A stretch of DNA of 53,001 nucleotides from Methanospirillum stamsii (GCF_003173335.1 NZ_QGMZ01000021.1:1-53001); one strand, 5' to 3'; numbered from the stretch's first letter, positions 35,588 through 44,546 are shown. Translations and numbers: made by a program. Notes: a model not told the origin generated them from the letters alone.

Positions 35588-36916
35588 TTATAATTTCATA
35601 GAAACCAATTCATCTTCATCATCATCTTTTAAAAGTAATTCTGAAGAATCAGTCTCATCTTGCTTTGGATTTGATTCTTTTGGCAACATATTCAATATTT
35701 CCTGCCAGGATTCTTGAGAATTTTGTTCAATAACAGAAAGAAATCCTACAAATTTTTTTACACTGTCACCTGGTGTCATATAAAACTCGGAACCAAGTGT
35801 TTTAGCACAATAATTCATAAAAGCGGTAATTCCCTCATTGGGGATCAGGTATTTTTCGGAATCACCAAAAGCATACACATTACGAATATTATGAAATAGG
35901 ACATAGGTGTCTTCTGGTGTCAGATTTTCAAGATGGATTACTGGTCCTGAATAATCTTTCCTTCCATGTTGTGCAAACTCATTTTCTGAAAGTCTTCGAG
36001 CTAATGCTTCATAACTCATTAATCCTCGTCTTTTATCTGATAGGAATTCATCAATTCCGGCAAACATAAATCCGATATTTTTCACATTTCCCTGAAGTGA
36101 ATCATTAAGAATCCTCAGTATCATCTCATAATTGGCATTTCGAGCTTGAGAACTATTTAGGCGATGTGAAAGCACTCCCATTTCATCGATATTTATTAGA
36201 ATACCCTGATAACCTGCCATTCGAACGAAAGAGCCCCATAATTTTAAATAATCATATATTGTTGAATCGTTGATTATCGTCCTTACTCCCAAATCATGAT
36301 ATGCCTCTGTTTTTGTAGAATATTCTCCACTCAACCATCGAATACTGGAACTTTGAAGGACTTCATTTTGTGAATTATATCCTTCATAATATTTTGCAAC
36401 AACTGTAGCGAAATCATACCCGGAGACAAGATCCTGAAGAGGTTTTAATTTGTGATATATAGATTTAGTAACTTCAATATGGTCTTTTCCTTCTTCTCTT
36501 ATAGTAAAATCCAAATCAGAAATCCATTTTTCTACAATACTGACCATTGCTCCACCTTCTGGTTTTGCTTTGGTTGACATATTGTGCATAAGTTCAGCGT
36601 ATAGTTGCCGGGCCTGGCCATTAGATGCATGAAGTCGTCTATCAGGAGTAATATCTGCTTGAGTCACAACTAATTTCTGTTCTAAAGCAACGGTTCTACT
36701 TAAATTCAGAAAAAAACTTTTCCCGGAACCATATCGACCAATGATAAATCTAATTGTGGCACAATCATCTTTGATTTTTGCGATGTCCGAAAGAACTGCT
36801 TGAATTTCATCGGTTCTCCCTACCTGAATATGATGTAGGCCGATCCGTGGAACAACTCCGGCATTAAGTGATTGAATAATTGCGGTTCGTTCTCGTGGTT
36901 TGATTGATATAGTCAT
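35588..36916 (-). CDS. sngB: DUF2791/BrxD-like ATPase, Shango SngB-like
   Basis: P-loop ATPase of 442 residues with Walker A G-R-Y-G-S-G-K-S (60-67) and Walker B I-L-I-N-I-D-E-M-G (D244, E245), the signature of the DUF2791 'BREX system ATP-binding domain' family. The N-terminal segment R-I-G-L-H-H-I-Q-V-G-R is also typical. Its start overlaps the stop of the TerB-domain gene by four bases (ATGA), so the two are translationally coupled. In known Shango loci an ATPase of this kind sits between the TerB protein and the helicase, exactly as here. It could drive or regulate loading of the helicase; that is inference. Confidence 0.87.
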   Translation of the reverse strand: MTISIKPRERTAIIQSLNAGVVPRIGLHHIQVGRTDEIQAVLSDIAKIKDDCATIRFIIGRYGSGKSFFLNLSRTVALEQKLVVTQADITPDRRLHASNGQARQLYAELMHNMSTKAKPEGGAMVSIVEKWISDLDFTIREEGKDHIEVTKSIYHKLKPLQDLVSGYDFATVVAKYYEGYNSQNEVLQSSSIRWLSGEYSTKTEAYHDLGVRTIINDSTIYDYLKLWGSFVRMAGYQGILINIDEMGVLSHRLNSSQARNANYEMILRILNDSLQGNVKNIGFMFAGIDEFLSDKRRGLMSYEALARRLSENEFAQHGRKDYSGPVIHLENLTPEDTYVLFHNIRNVYAFGDSEKYLIPNEGITAFMNYCAKTLGSEFYMTPGDSVKKFVGFLSVIEQNSQESWQEILNMLPKESNPKQDETDSSELLLKDDDEDELVSMKL

Positions 36917-39813
36917 ATTATGTCCTCCAAAATTTTTGCTCTGATATCAAAATTTAATGAAATTTCTTCTTCATCTGTATTTTCAAAAAGATAGTCCCCG
37001 TAATTCTCATCAGACCAGGTATTTATCTCTTCAATTGTAGCATCCAACATAAATCGATTATTTCTGCAAATATTCTGTAATTCCATTTTAGACAGTGAAC
37101 TAGGTTTCGTCACATCTTTTAAGAATGGAATATATTTTGGATGAAGTCCATGATTATTGATATTGGAAGAATTATCAAGTGTTTTAGGAGAGTCAATTTC
37201 AATATTGTTTGATAAATCACTGTCATTATTAGATAGATTAGAACCATCTTCAATATTGTTTTCTTCTGAAGTAAGCGAATCGTGTAGAATTTTTTGGACT
37301 TTAAGCGTTTTATTTAATTTATCATCTACTAATTCTAGATTTAAGACAAAAGAGGGTTCAATAGGTGCTGGTTGTCCTATGACCTCTCCTTCTCTCATAG
37401 ATAAAGAGCGAGAAATTTGTATAGGTTGTTCAGATGAGGATTTAGGTAAATCAAATGGGAATAATGTTTGAATATCATCCTTCCCAAGACCCATATATTT
37501 AAAAATCTTATTTAATGACTTATATTCATTCGGCTCAAGATATCCATCTGCAGAAGCCATATCCCGAAGATACTCTGCTACGATTATTCTATTATTCTCA
37601 TTCAGATGTTCCTTTAATCGTGTACCCAACCTTTCTAGTGAAGGAGGGCTTGTATTGAGAATCTTTTGATATAGTTTAAGACAATCGACATCTAATTGAG
37701 TTAGTTCAGAGGATCCAAAAATGAACCGTTCAAGATGGTCTTGTTCTTCTAATGATATTTTTCCATCCACGAGAGCAATACTCATTCCTAGTTCGAGAAT
37801 AAAAGCAGTCGATGGATAGGCTTCCGATGTAAATATACTTTTATCAGGTAATGGATACATTACGACATTATCGTCCCATCGATATGGTGTTCCTGTAATA
37901 CGAGGGTCTGGAATGAGGATATATCCGATTTCTCGAGCAATATTGAACAATTGCCTGCTTTGAGTTGGTGTAAGGCGATCTCTTTTTTCAATTTGGTTTA
38001 ATGTTGCTAGAGAACTGATTGAAACATATGTTGCTTCTCCATCATAATTAGATGAAGTAAATATTAGATCCCATTTTGATTTATCTGGGTGATCAATCTC
38101 CTTTTTTAAAATATCAGGTAGTGATTGATATGCCTGTGCTGTTAATTCCTGTTCTCCCTTTCCTATCTTTCGGGAAGCATTATTTAGTTCTTCAATTGAT
38201 TCACTCCAAATTATGAATATTTTCTTAAATTGACTCTTTTTTCCGAGAGGATTAGTTATCTCAACACTTTCTAATTCTCTATCTGAGGAGTAACTTTGAT
38301 AATAAGGGAGTAATGAAGGGCTTGCGGGTCGATATTTCATTAAATAATTTCTTGCTGATGGTTTGAGTATCAATCCATTAGGATATTGCGATTTGAATTT
38401 TATTTCAAATAATCTTTTGAATTGAGGGGATAACTTTTGAGTAATTATTGATTTAGGAGTGTCCTGAATTGTATTTGCGAGAGAATACGCTATCTCCCAA
38501 TCGATTGGTTTACTATTTTCTGTATACCATGCAAGTAAAACAAGAACTTGATCATGTGATAAATCAAGGAGGTTAGGGAAAAATTGAGTAAAATTCTCCT
38601 CATTTATGCTAGAAAGATTTTTTGCTGAAATGTATGCAATAAACGATGTTAGATACGAGTTAAAAGATCCGGAAAAAGTATATCTCTTAAGTAATGAATT
38701 AACTTCCTGAATAATTATTGGGATATCCTTATTTTCAATAATTGCTCGATATTCTAATCCATAAAAAAACAAAAATGCATAACCAATATCTGATAATTCC
38801 GCAGATCTTCCACTTGAGAGCCAAAGAAGATAATTTGCTCTCTGATCATTACTGATATTTAAAAAGCGAGGCCAGTATCCTAAAGAACCTTTAGCTTCAC
38901 TTTTTGGTGTTCCAATTTGAAGATTCAAATTGATGCATGAAGCTTCTGTGTTTTCAGAAGGATTACTAGTCCAGTAGATTAGAGGATTTAGAATAAGATA
39001 ATTGTGTATTTGAATTTCCTTTAAATCGCCTGCCCAAGTGAGCACATCGGATTTGAGAGAGGGGGTTTCTTTGGTAGTAATGGTTTTGTTTATTTGAGGG
39101 GAATAATTTGTTTCAGAATAAGTAGTTTTTTTTACTGAAGGAGTTTTTGGACGCAATAAACTGGCACGATCATTAGATAAATTAACTTTATAATAAATGG
39201 AATCGCGAAAATCTCTCCTGGGTCTTCCAATAAAATTGTCAGACGAATGGATACTATCGTTTGTCTGACTATTGTTATTAGAAACATTAATGGGCCCTTC
39301 AAAAAATTTTTCAACAGGTTTGATTAACAAATCATTATGAAGATTGTATCTAGTTATCTCATTATTTTCAAATCCTGATCCTCTTTGAACCACCTCTTTA
39401 GGTTTTATTTGTGTTTCTGTATGAATAATATTTAGAGAATTGGGTTTATTAGGTGTCTCAAGAACCTTTGGTTTAGCATCATTTTTCTCAGGGATTGCTG
39501 TTATGGTTTTATGGGGATTGATTTCTTCATTTACAAATCTGTTTCTATATATGATATAGTAAGGAACGAAAATAACCCATAAAAATATTGTTAATATCCC
39601 GAAAACTATAGGATTTGGTCCAATATTGTTGTTTTCTTCCCTGATTTTTATTGCATCAAAAAATATTATTCCTGCTTGACACAGAATTAAAAGAAAAAAC
39701 AATCCATAATTTATTAATAACGATATAAAACTAACCAGGAATAATATTGCTAGAACAGTTCCACAATCAGATTTTTTCCCAATACATGACCATCCCTTTA
39801 ATTCATCCGACAA
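36913..39813 (-). CDS. sngA: Membrane-anchored TerB_N/TerB/TerB_C protein, Shango SngA-like
   Basis: A 966-residue protein with two or three N-terminal membrane helices (about residues 20-55 and 70-92), a long polar linker, then TerB_N (about 265-470; G-Y-W-P-R-F-L, Q-R-A-N-Y-L-L-W-L-S-S-G-R, I-G-Y-A-F-L-F-F-Y-G-L-E), a central part, a TerB domain (about 685-790) with two acidic helix pairs, V-D-G-K-I-S-L-E-E and A-D-G-Y-L-E-P-N-E, and a TerB_C-like tail. TerB folds bind metal ions through such acidic residues. The start is TTG 39813; no in-frame ATG lies near. It leads the operon with the ATPase and helicase. Known SngA proteins carry a TerB domain; whether a membrane anchor is usual I cannot say. 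Confidence 0.87.
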   Translation of the reverse strand: MSDELKGWSCIGKKSDCGTVLAILFLVSFISLLINYGLFFLLILCQAGIIFFDAIKIREENNNIGPNPIVFGILTIFLWVIFVPYYIIYRNRFVNEEINPHKTITAIPEKNDAKPKVLETPNKPNSLNIIHTETQIKPKEVVQRGSGFENNEITRYNLHNDLLIKPVEKFFEGPINVSNNNSQTNDSIHSSDNFIGRPRRDFRDSIYYKVNLSNDRASLLRPKTPSVKKTTYSETNYSPQINKTITTKETPSLKSDVLTWAGDLKEIQIHNYLILNPLIYWTSNPSENTEASCINLNLQIGTPKSEAKGSLGYWPRFLNISNDQRANYLLWLSSGRSAELSDIGYAFLFFYGLEYRAIIENKDIPIIIQEVNSLLKRYTFSGSFNSYLTSFIAYISAKNLSSINEENFTQFFPNLLDLSHDQVLVLLAWYTENSKPIDWEIAYSLANTIQDTPKSIITQKLSPQFKRLFEIKFKSQYPNGLILKPSARNYLMKYRPASPSLLPYYQSYSSDRELESVEITNPLGKKSQFKKIFIIWSESIEELNNASRKIGKGEQELTAQAYQSLPDILKKEIDHPDKSKWDLIFTSSNYDGEATYVSISSLATLNQIEKRDRLTPTQSRQLFNIAREIGYILIPDPRITGTPYRWDDNVVMYPLPDKSIFTSEAYPSTAFILELGMSIALVDGKISLEEQDHLERFIFGSSELTQLDVDCLKLYQKILNTSPPSLERLGTRLKEHLNENNRIIVAEYLRDMASADGYLEPNEYKSLNKIFKYMGLGKDDIQTLFPFDLPKSSSEQPIQISRSLSMREGEVIGQPAPIEPSFVLNLELVDDKLNKTLKVQKILHDSLTSEENNIEDGSNLSNNDSDLSNNIEIDSPKTLDNSSNINNHGLHPKYIPFLKDVTKPSSLSKMELQNICRNNRFMLDATIEEINTWSDENYGDYLFENTDEEEISLNFDIRAKILEDII

Positions 39814-39879
39814 AATATCATCTCAATATGTATATTGAACATTTAGAGTGAATATCCTTTAAATCATTCTTTTTGAGTT

Positions 39880-39894
39880 GATAATAATATACCC
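39880..39894 (-). promoter_or_regulatory. Candidate TATA element of the Shango-like operon
   Basis: On the minus strand GGGTATATTATTATC lies about 70 bases before TTG 39813. A near-palindrome (CAATATGTATATTG, 39835-39848 approximately) lies between. Either could carry the promoter; the leader would be about 45 bases if the first is used. Confidence 0.35.
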
Positions 39895-39974
39895 TCTTTG
39901 ATACCTGAAAAAAATTAATTGTTCAAATTTAAATCAAAAATATCAAGGTAGAGAACCACGCATTCTGAATTATA

Positions 39975-40275
39975 TTGATTGATCCATTTATACAAAAGAG
40001 CATTATATTGGGTGTGTTCACTCATAAATCCCGATATCAATCCGGAACTACCTCTATAGTGAAGACCAGTCTTCCGGTGGAGTCATATACCGATGAAAAG
40101 GTGGAGAAGAAAGCGGAGATCATGTATGAACATGTCTACCGGGTGTATCCGGAAATTCCCTCGCCCTATTATGGAAACGAGCAATATGAATTTTGATACC
40201 AGATTAGAGAGCTTTCGGGAGATTGCGGATATCATGAATGGGAACGGGGGAGAGAAAGAAAAAGATATGCAATAG
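39975..40275 (+). pseudogene. Possible type I restriction-modification gene ends
   Basis: One frame reads Y-T-D-E-K-V-E-K-K-A-E-I-M-Y-E-H-V-Y-R-V-Y-P then P-S-P-Y-Y-G and stops at 40196, resembling the C-terminal tail of type I R subunits. A second frame follows with L-E-S-F-R-E-I-A-D-I-M-N-G, resembling the tail of type I M subunits. Neither has a proper start or full domain. The assignment is by resemblance to remembered tails only. The remaining gap 39895-39974 and 40276-40346 shows nothing. Confidence 0.3.
40204..40227 (+). repeat. 24-bp direct repeat, copy 1 (left of the AIPR gene)
   Basis: TTAGAGAGCTTTCGGGAGAT followed by TGCG is identical at 42150-42173; similarity continues for about 25 more bases with a few changes. 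The two copies bracket the AIPR gene. Confidence 0.85.
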
Positions 40276-40346
40276 AAGAGCCATATTGAACTATACCGAT
40301 ACAAGACTCATTAAGATAATGATCTGGACAACAGGAAGAACACTCA

Positions 40347-42023
40347 ATGAATATTAATATCGCAATCATCGATCAGCGTCTCACTAAGATCTCTGAACAG
40401 ATCCGGGACCAGGCGAAAGAAGAGCTGGGGATTACTGATGAAACCCGCTTGAAATCATTAAGTTTTGTCTTTCTCACCGTAAAGACCGTCCTGGATCTGA
40501 CCGATGAGGAGACCTTTGACTGTCTGACTGAAGGCTCCGGAGATTTTGGCGTTGATGCAATACATCTTTCATTCGAGTGTGATCAGGAGATAACCGTCAC
40601 CCTGTTCCAGGGAAAATATAAGCAAAACTTAGAGGGCAACTCCAATTTCCCGGAGGATGGGATCAGTAAACTCATCCGTGCAATCTGGGCACTCTTTGAT
40701 CCATCAACACCCCTTGATTTCTTAAACCCACGATTATCCACAAAAGTTGAGGAGATCAGGTCTCTTATCCGTGATGGATATATCCCCCAGATTCGGGCAA
40801 TCGCATGCAATAATGGAAAGATATGGAATGATATCGCTAACCAGGAGATCCAAAGGGCAGATCTAGGGGACCAGGCGGTATTTGAACATGTGAACCATGA
40901 TCGGCTGGTAGCCATCCTGCAGGCAGCAAAACCAGTACATGATACCCTTCAATTCACCGGAAAGGCCTTGGTTGAAGATTTCAATTTTTCGCGGGTACTG
41001 GTTGGGCGGATGGCAGTGTATGAGATATATTCGCTTATCGAACGCCACGGAGAGAGACTCCTTGAAAGAAATATCCGGCGGTACCTGGGGCTTTCAGGAA
41101 ACCGAGTGAATGAGGCCATACGAGATACCTTACTCTCTGAAGAACGAGGAAATTTTTACTTTTACAATAACGGGATCACCCTGACCTGTGATAAATTTCT
41201 CTATAATGCATTTCAGAGCGGCGATTTCCCGGTAAAGGTTGAGAACCTGCAGATAATCAACGGAGGACAGACCTGCATGACAATATATAAAACACTCATG
41301 CAGACATCTCCGGACATAATCCCCCAGGATGCCTTTGTATTAGTCAGACTGTACCAGTTACCAAGTGAGAATGAGGATCTTGTCCGGCAGATAACCTATG
41401 CAACAAACAGCCAGAACCCGGTAGACCTCCGAGATCTCAAAGCAAATGATACCATTCAGCGCCAGTTGGAGATGGATATACAAGAAATTGGGTTTACCTA
41501 TAGAAGAAAGAGAACCGATTCACCCTTAAAACCAACCGATATTTCCTCTGGAACTGCAGCTGAAGCAATTCTTGCCGTATGGAGAAAGAAGCCACATCAG
41601 GCTAAATATTTTGTCAGGGAACACTTTGGGAGATTATATGATCAGATATTCAGAGATGACATCAATGGTGCTCAAACCATCCTTGCTGCACTCATCTATC
41701 GTATCCCTGAAGCAAAACGACGGAAACTAACCGACCAGGATCCCCCATTCCTGCGATATGCATCTGCTTTTATTGCAATGCAGATGGGAAAATATCTTCT
41801 AAGAGATTTGGGATGCCCCGTTCATAGTCTGACTCATCAGAATTTTTCCCGGGCAAAACAGTTGCTCGACGAAAAAGGCTCTGAATACCTGAAGAGAAGT
41901 ATCGTGTCGATTGATACTGCATTGAAAATGCTTTATGGAACAACTGATATTTCACTTCAACAACTCGCTGCTACCTTTCGAAGAGGGGACCTGATTGAGA
42001 TACTGGACCGTCTTGAAGAATGA
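40347..42023 (+). CDS. AIPR-family abortive-infection protein
   Basis: A 558-residue protein of the AIPR family (PF10592, 'abortive infection phage resistance'). Family hallmarks are the N-terminal D-F-G-V-D-A-I-H ... L-F-Q-G-K-Y (a PD-(D/E)XK-like strand pair) and the block F-Y-F-Y-N-N-G-I-T-L-T-C near residue 270, followed by I-I-N-G-G-Q-T and A-T-N-S-Q-N-P-V. Members act in phage abortive infection or accompany restriction-modification genes; the biochemical activity is not well defined. It is divergent to the Shango-like operon with about 530 bases between and flanked by direct repeats. Start ATG 40347 with a GGAAGA-like Shine-Dalgarno upstream. Confidence 0.88.
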   Translation: MNINIAIIDQRLTKISEQIRDQAKEELGITDETRLKSLSFVFLTVKTVLDLTDEETFDCLTEGSGDFGVDAIHLSFECDQEITVTLFQGKYKQNLEGNSNFPEDGISKLIRAIWALFDPSTPLDFLNPRLSTKVEEIRSLIRDGYIPQIRAIACNNGKIWNDIANQEIQRADLGDQAVFEHVNHDRLVAILQAAKPVHDTLQFTGKALVEDFNFSRVLVGRMAVYEIYSLIERHGERLLERNIRRYLGLSGNRVNEAIRDTLLSEERGNFYFYNNGITLTCDKFLYNAFQSGDFPVKVENLQIINGGQTCMTIYKTLMQTSPDIIPQDAFVLVRLYQLPSENEDLVRQITYATNSQNPVDLRDLKANDTIQRQLEMDIQEIGFTYRRKRTDSPLKPTDISSGTAAEAILAVWRKKPHQAKYFVREHFGRLYDQIFRDDINGAQTILAALIYRIPEAKRRKLTDQDPPFLRYASAFIAMQMGKYLLRDLGCPVHSLTHQNFSRAKQLLDEKGSEYLKRSIVSIDTALKMLYGTTDISLQQLAATFRRGDLIEILDRLEE

Positions 42024-42071
42024 TTAGAAGGAAGGTGAAATACTCATACCCCATATAAAGAGATAATCTGA

Positions 42072-42248
42072 CGGTGTTGGCTGGTCATTGTTTATTTTCC
42101 GGACCCGGATGTTCTGGCAAACGAGATTATTGAGAACATCAAAAGCGGCTTTAGAGAGCTTTCGGGAGATTGCGACTATCTTGAATGGGGACGGAACACA
42201 GGAAATTCTGTTAAGGGAAAATTCAAATCATCCCTTAACCAAGGATGA
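42072..42248 (+). pseudogene. C-terminal scrap, possibly type I M subunit
   Basis: An open frame without start: Y-F-P-D-P-D-V-L-A-N-E-I-I-E-N-I-K-S-G, the kind of helix that closes many HsdM proteins, then a frame change at the 24-bp repeat after which the other frame reads L-E-S-F-R-E-I-A-T-I-L-N-G. The same end segment occurs at 40204. It is a remnant; the HsdM assignment is tentative. Confidence 0.3.
42150..42173 (+). repeat. 24-bp direct repeat, copy 2 (right of the AIPR gene)
   Basis: Identical to 40204-40227, 1946 bp downstream in the same orientation. Confidence 0.85.
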
Positions 42249-42252
42249 AAAC

Positions 42253-42462
42253 ATGAACCGATATAAATTTTCAGTCATTATTGAAAAGGACGAAGGAGGC
42301 TATTATGCATTTGTTCCAGAATTGAAGGGATGTTACACCAAGGGGAACTCACATGAAGAGGTATACGAACGGATACAGGATGCTATCAGACTCTACGGAG
42401 AAGAGCCGATTGTATGTAGTGAGTCGGTCCATCAGTTTGAACACAAGTCTTACCATGGATAA
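42253..42462 (+). CDS. hicB: HicB-family antitoxin
   Basis: A 69-residue HicB-like protein: Y-K-F-S-V-I-I-E-K-D-E-G-G-Y-Y-A-F-V-P-E-L-K-G-C-Y-T-K-G followed by an amphipathic helix (E-E-V-Y-E-R-I-Q-D-A-I-R-L-Y). This is the partial RNase-H fold that binds HicA. I chose ATG 42253, preceded by AAGGATG, over the longer frame from 42088, whose extra codons read through the 24-bp repeat. It lacks a C-terminal DNA-binding domain. The HicA frame that follows is broken. Confidence 0.8.
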   Translation: MNRYKFSVIIEKDEGGYYAFVPELKGCYTKGNSHEEVYERIQDAIRLYGEEPIVCSESVHQFEHKSYHG

Positions 42463-42471
42463 TGGCAATTA

Positions 42472-42660
42472 ATCCATTCACATCCCCGGATCACTGCTGA
42501 CAAACTCATCCCGATTCTTGAAAAGAAAGGCTTTACTCTTATTCGACGAGTGGCAGTCATAAAATATATCAAAGTGATAAACAGGTACGAGTGACAGTAC
42601 CTTACCATTCCGGAGAAATTCTTCATCAAAAAATCCTATAACAGATTATCATCGATGCTG
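42472..42660 (+). pseudogene. HicA toxin remnant
   Basis: The frame S-H-P-R-I-T-A-D-K-L-I-P-I-L-E-K-K-G-F shifts by one base at CGACGAGTGG (about 42548) into S-G-S-H-K-I-Y-Q and V-R-V-T-V-P-Y-H-S-G-E-I-L, meets an in-frame TAA, then continues I-I-I-D-A-D-L-S. This is the dsRBD-like HicA fold with its G-S-H catalytic histidine segment. No start codon, a frameshift and a nonsense codon make it dead. The gap to 42890 has one open stretch (42741-42893) that I cannot assign. Confidence 0.65.
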
Positions 42661-42889
42661 ATTTATCATCTGATGTTCAAAGTGATTTTAAATCCAAATA
42701 TTCTGTTATTTCCGGGACATTTGATATTCTAACCTGATATGTCAAAAATACTAATGGACCTTATTTGCCCAGTGGAGAAGAACCCCGCCGTTATAGGGAA
42801 TCGCATACTTCTGTCCGGTTGAGTACGACGAAGGGACATGAAATTACCCTTCTCATAATACCGGGAGAAGAACTAATGAATATAAGAAA

Positions 42890-43168
42890 TTAAATGAACG
42901 ATGCTGACGGGCAATCTCCGGGGTCAGAACCGTGCTGCCATCCCGGACCTGGTCCGGAGGGCTTCGATATGAACTTCTCAACCGCAGCCCGCTTCTCATT
43001 CATGATCTGGAGAATACCATAGTTCAGCTGATCATCGGTCTGGAGCTGAAAGAGCTAGCGTAAGAGACGCTCTAGGTTCTCGATATCCTCCTTCTCACCT
43101 GTAACTCCTCGCCATACGCTGATCTCACTTCCCGTACAAATAATTCATCATTCTCTTTCATCGGTTTC
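42890..43168 (-). pseudogene. Unrecognised coding fossil next to KilA-N
   Basis: A minus-strand reading begins M-K-E-N-D-E-L-F-V-R-E-V-R-S-A-Y-G-E-E-L-Q, shifts frame to E-D-I-E-N-L-E-R-L-L-R, meets a TAG, then runs N-Y-G-I-L-Q-I-M-N-E-K-R-A-A-V-E-K-F-I-S to a stop near 42893. The protein-like helical character across two frames and an internal stop point to a decayed gene. I do not recognise the family. Confidence 0.35.
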
Positions 43169-43169
43169 G

Positions 43170-43935
43170 TTATTTCATCTCCTCGATCTCTGTTAAACTC
43201 AAATCCTTTGTAAGTAACTTCATCTGGTGAATGGCAATCAGGTTCAGTTTTTATAATCGTTCCTGCTGGGTCAGGTTCTCATAGATAAAATGGGCATTCA
43301 GATTCTCAAGATTGGACAGGCAGACAAGTTGAGAAATATCTGCAAAATCCCTGATATTCCCCTTTTTGTCAGGGCTTGCTGTTCTCCATTCCTTTGCCGT
43401 CATCCCGAAAAGGGCCATATTCAGCACATCTGCTTCAGATGCGTATATCCTGCTTATTTGTGCCCCGGTCAGTTCATCAGGAATGAGATTTTTTTTAATG
43501 GCGTCGGTGTGGATCCGATAATTAATCCGTGCCAGGTTTCTCCGGATATCCCAGCCAAGTTGCTTCCGTTCCTCATCCTTGAGCCGTTGAAACTCCTTGA
43601 TAAGATACAGCTTAAACTCAACCGATATCCATGAGGCAAATTTAAAGGCAATATCCTTGTGAGCATATGTCCCTCCATATCTGCCTGATTTAGAAACAAT
43701 CCCTATTGCATTAGTTTTTTCTATCCATTGCTTGGGAGTAAGAGTAAAACTATTGAGTCCTGCTTGCATTCTAAACCCATCGAATTCGATGGGGTTAAAA
43801 TTTGGGTTATTTAAATGTCCCCATATGCCGATGAACTCAATGGTATTTCTGTTTCTTAACCAATTTTGAATAATATAATCTGTACGCTCTGCATCCTTGT
43901 ATTACGCAATATCAGTAATGCAGATATAATTCGCC
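43170..43935 (-). pseudogene. KilA-N domain protein with two internal TAA codons
   Basis: The conserved KilA-N order is readable in one frame over about 250 codons: Y-I-C-I-T-D-I-A, TAA, Y-K-D-A-E-R-T-D-Y-I-I-Q-N-W-L-R-N-R-N, F-N-P-I-E-F-D-G-F-R-M, L-T-P-K-Q-W-I-E-K-T-N-A-I-G, then A-H-K-D-I-A-F-K-F-A-S-W-I-S. The stretch from ATG 43769 to TAA 43251 is an uninterrupted 172-residue frame. Past that TAA the reading resumes K-L-N-L-I-A-I-H-Q-M-K-L-L and ends E-E-M-K-stop at 43170. KilA-N proteins are DNA-binding proteins of phages and mobile elements. The domain before 43935 is not recognisable, so the N terminus is lost. Confidence 0.75.
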
Positions 43936-44123
43936 CGGGACAATCTTCTGCACAACCCGGCGGTTCCCCGGAATGGATATCATCTCCAATTGCGATTAAA
44001 ACTCTACATAATCCCCAAACAGTACTCATCAGATCCCCGCCACTGTTAATCGCAATGTAAAAACAAATACCTGAATACCTGCATATAACCAAATAATATC
44101 ACGGTTGATATCTAAATTTACAT

Positions 44124-44408
44124 ATGGATCCTCTCGCCCTTCTTCGCATCCACGAACCAGAACTTAAGCAAAGGTTCGGAGTAGAAAAAATCGGAATCTT
44201 TGGTTCTTTTGTTCACTGTAATGAACGTGAGGATAGCGATGTCGATGTTCTGGTAACTTTTGAGAAAGGAAAAAAAACATTTGACAATTTCATGGGGATA
44301 AAATATTACCTTGAAGAAATATTTCATCGAAAGGTGGATCTTGTCACAGAAGATGCCTTAAAACCACTCATTCGTGATCCAATACTAAAAGAAGTCGTCT
44401 ATGCCTAG
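44124..44408 (+). CDS. MNT-family nucleotidyltransferase antitoxin, partner missing
   Basis: A 94-residue minimal nucleotidyltransferase with G-I-F-G-S-F-V-H ... S-D-V-D-V-L-V and K-V-D-L-V. The residue after G-S-F-V is His rather than the usual Arg, a small departure. It closely resembles the gene at 32209. An overlapping frame from ATG 44401 starts M-P-R-E, as many DUF86 HEPN toxins do, but its remaining 55 residues show no HEPN helices or R-x4-6-H motif, so the toxin is gone. Confidence 0.82.
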   Translation: MDPLALLRIHEPELKQRFGVEKIGIFGSFVHCNEREDSDVDVLVTFEKGKKTFDNFMGIKYYLEEIFHRKVDLVTEDALKPLIRDPILKEVVYA

Positions 44409-44546
44409 GGAACAATCACATACCCGAAATTTCAGATCGCCCCAAAATTATGAAGAAATAAGTAATTTCTTCCAAGACACCCTCATAGTTACTCTAAAAA
44501 TTGACTTGAGAAAAAAAGGAACTGGATTGGCTCAAAGTAATTCGGT

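Noticed and set aside
43856-44092. A 78-codon minus-strand frame upstream of KilA-N
   Set aside because: It is out of phase with the readable KilA-N segment and has no recognisable content.
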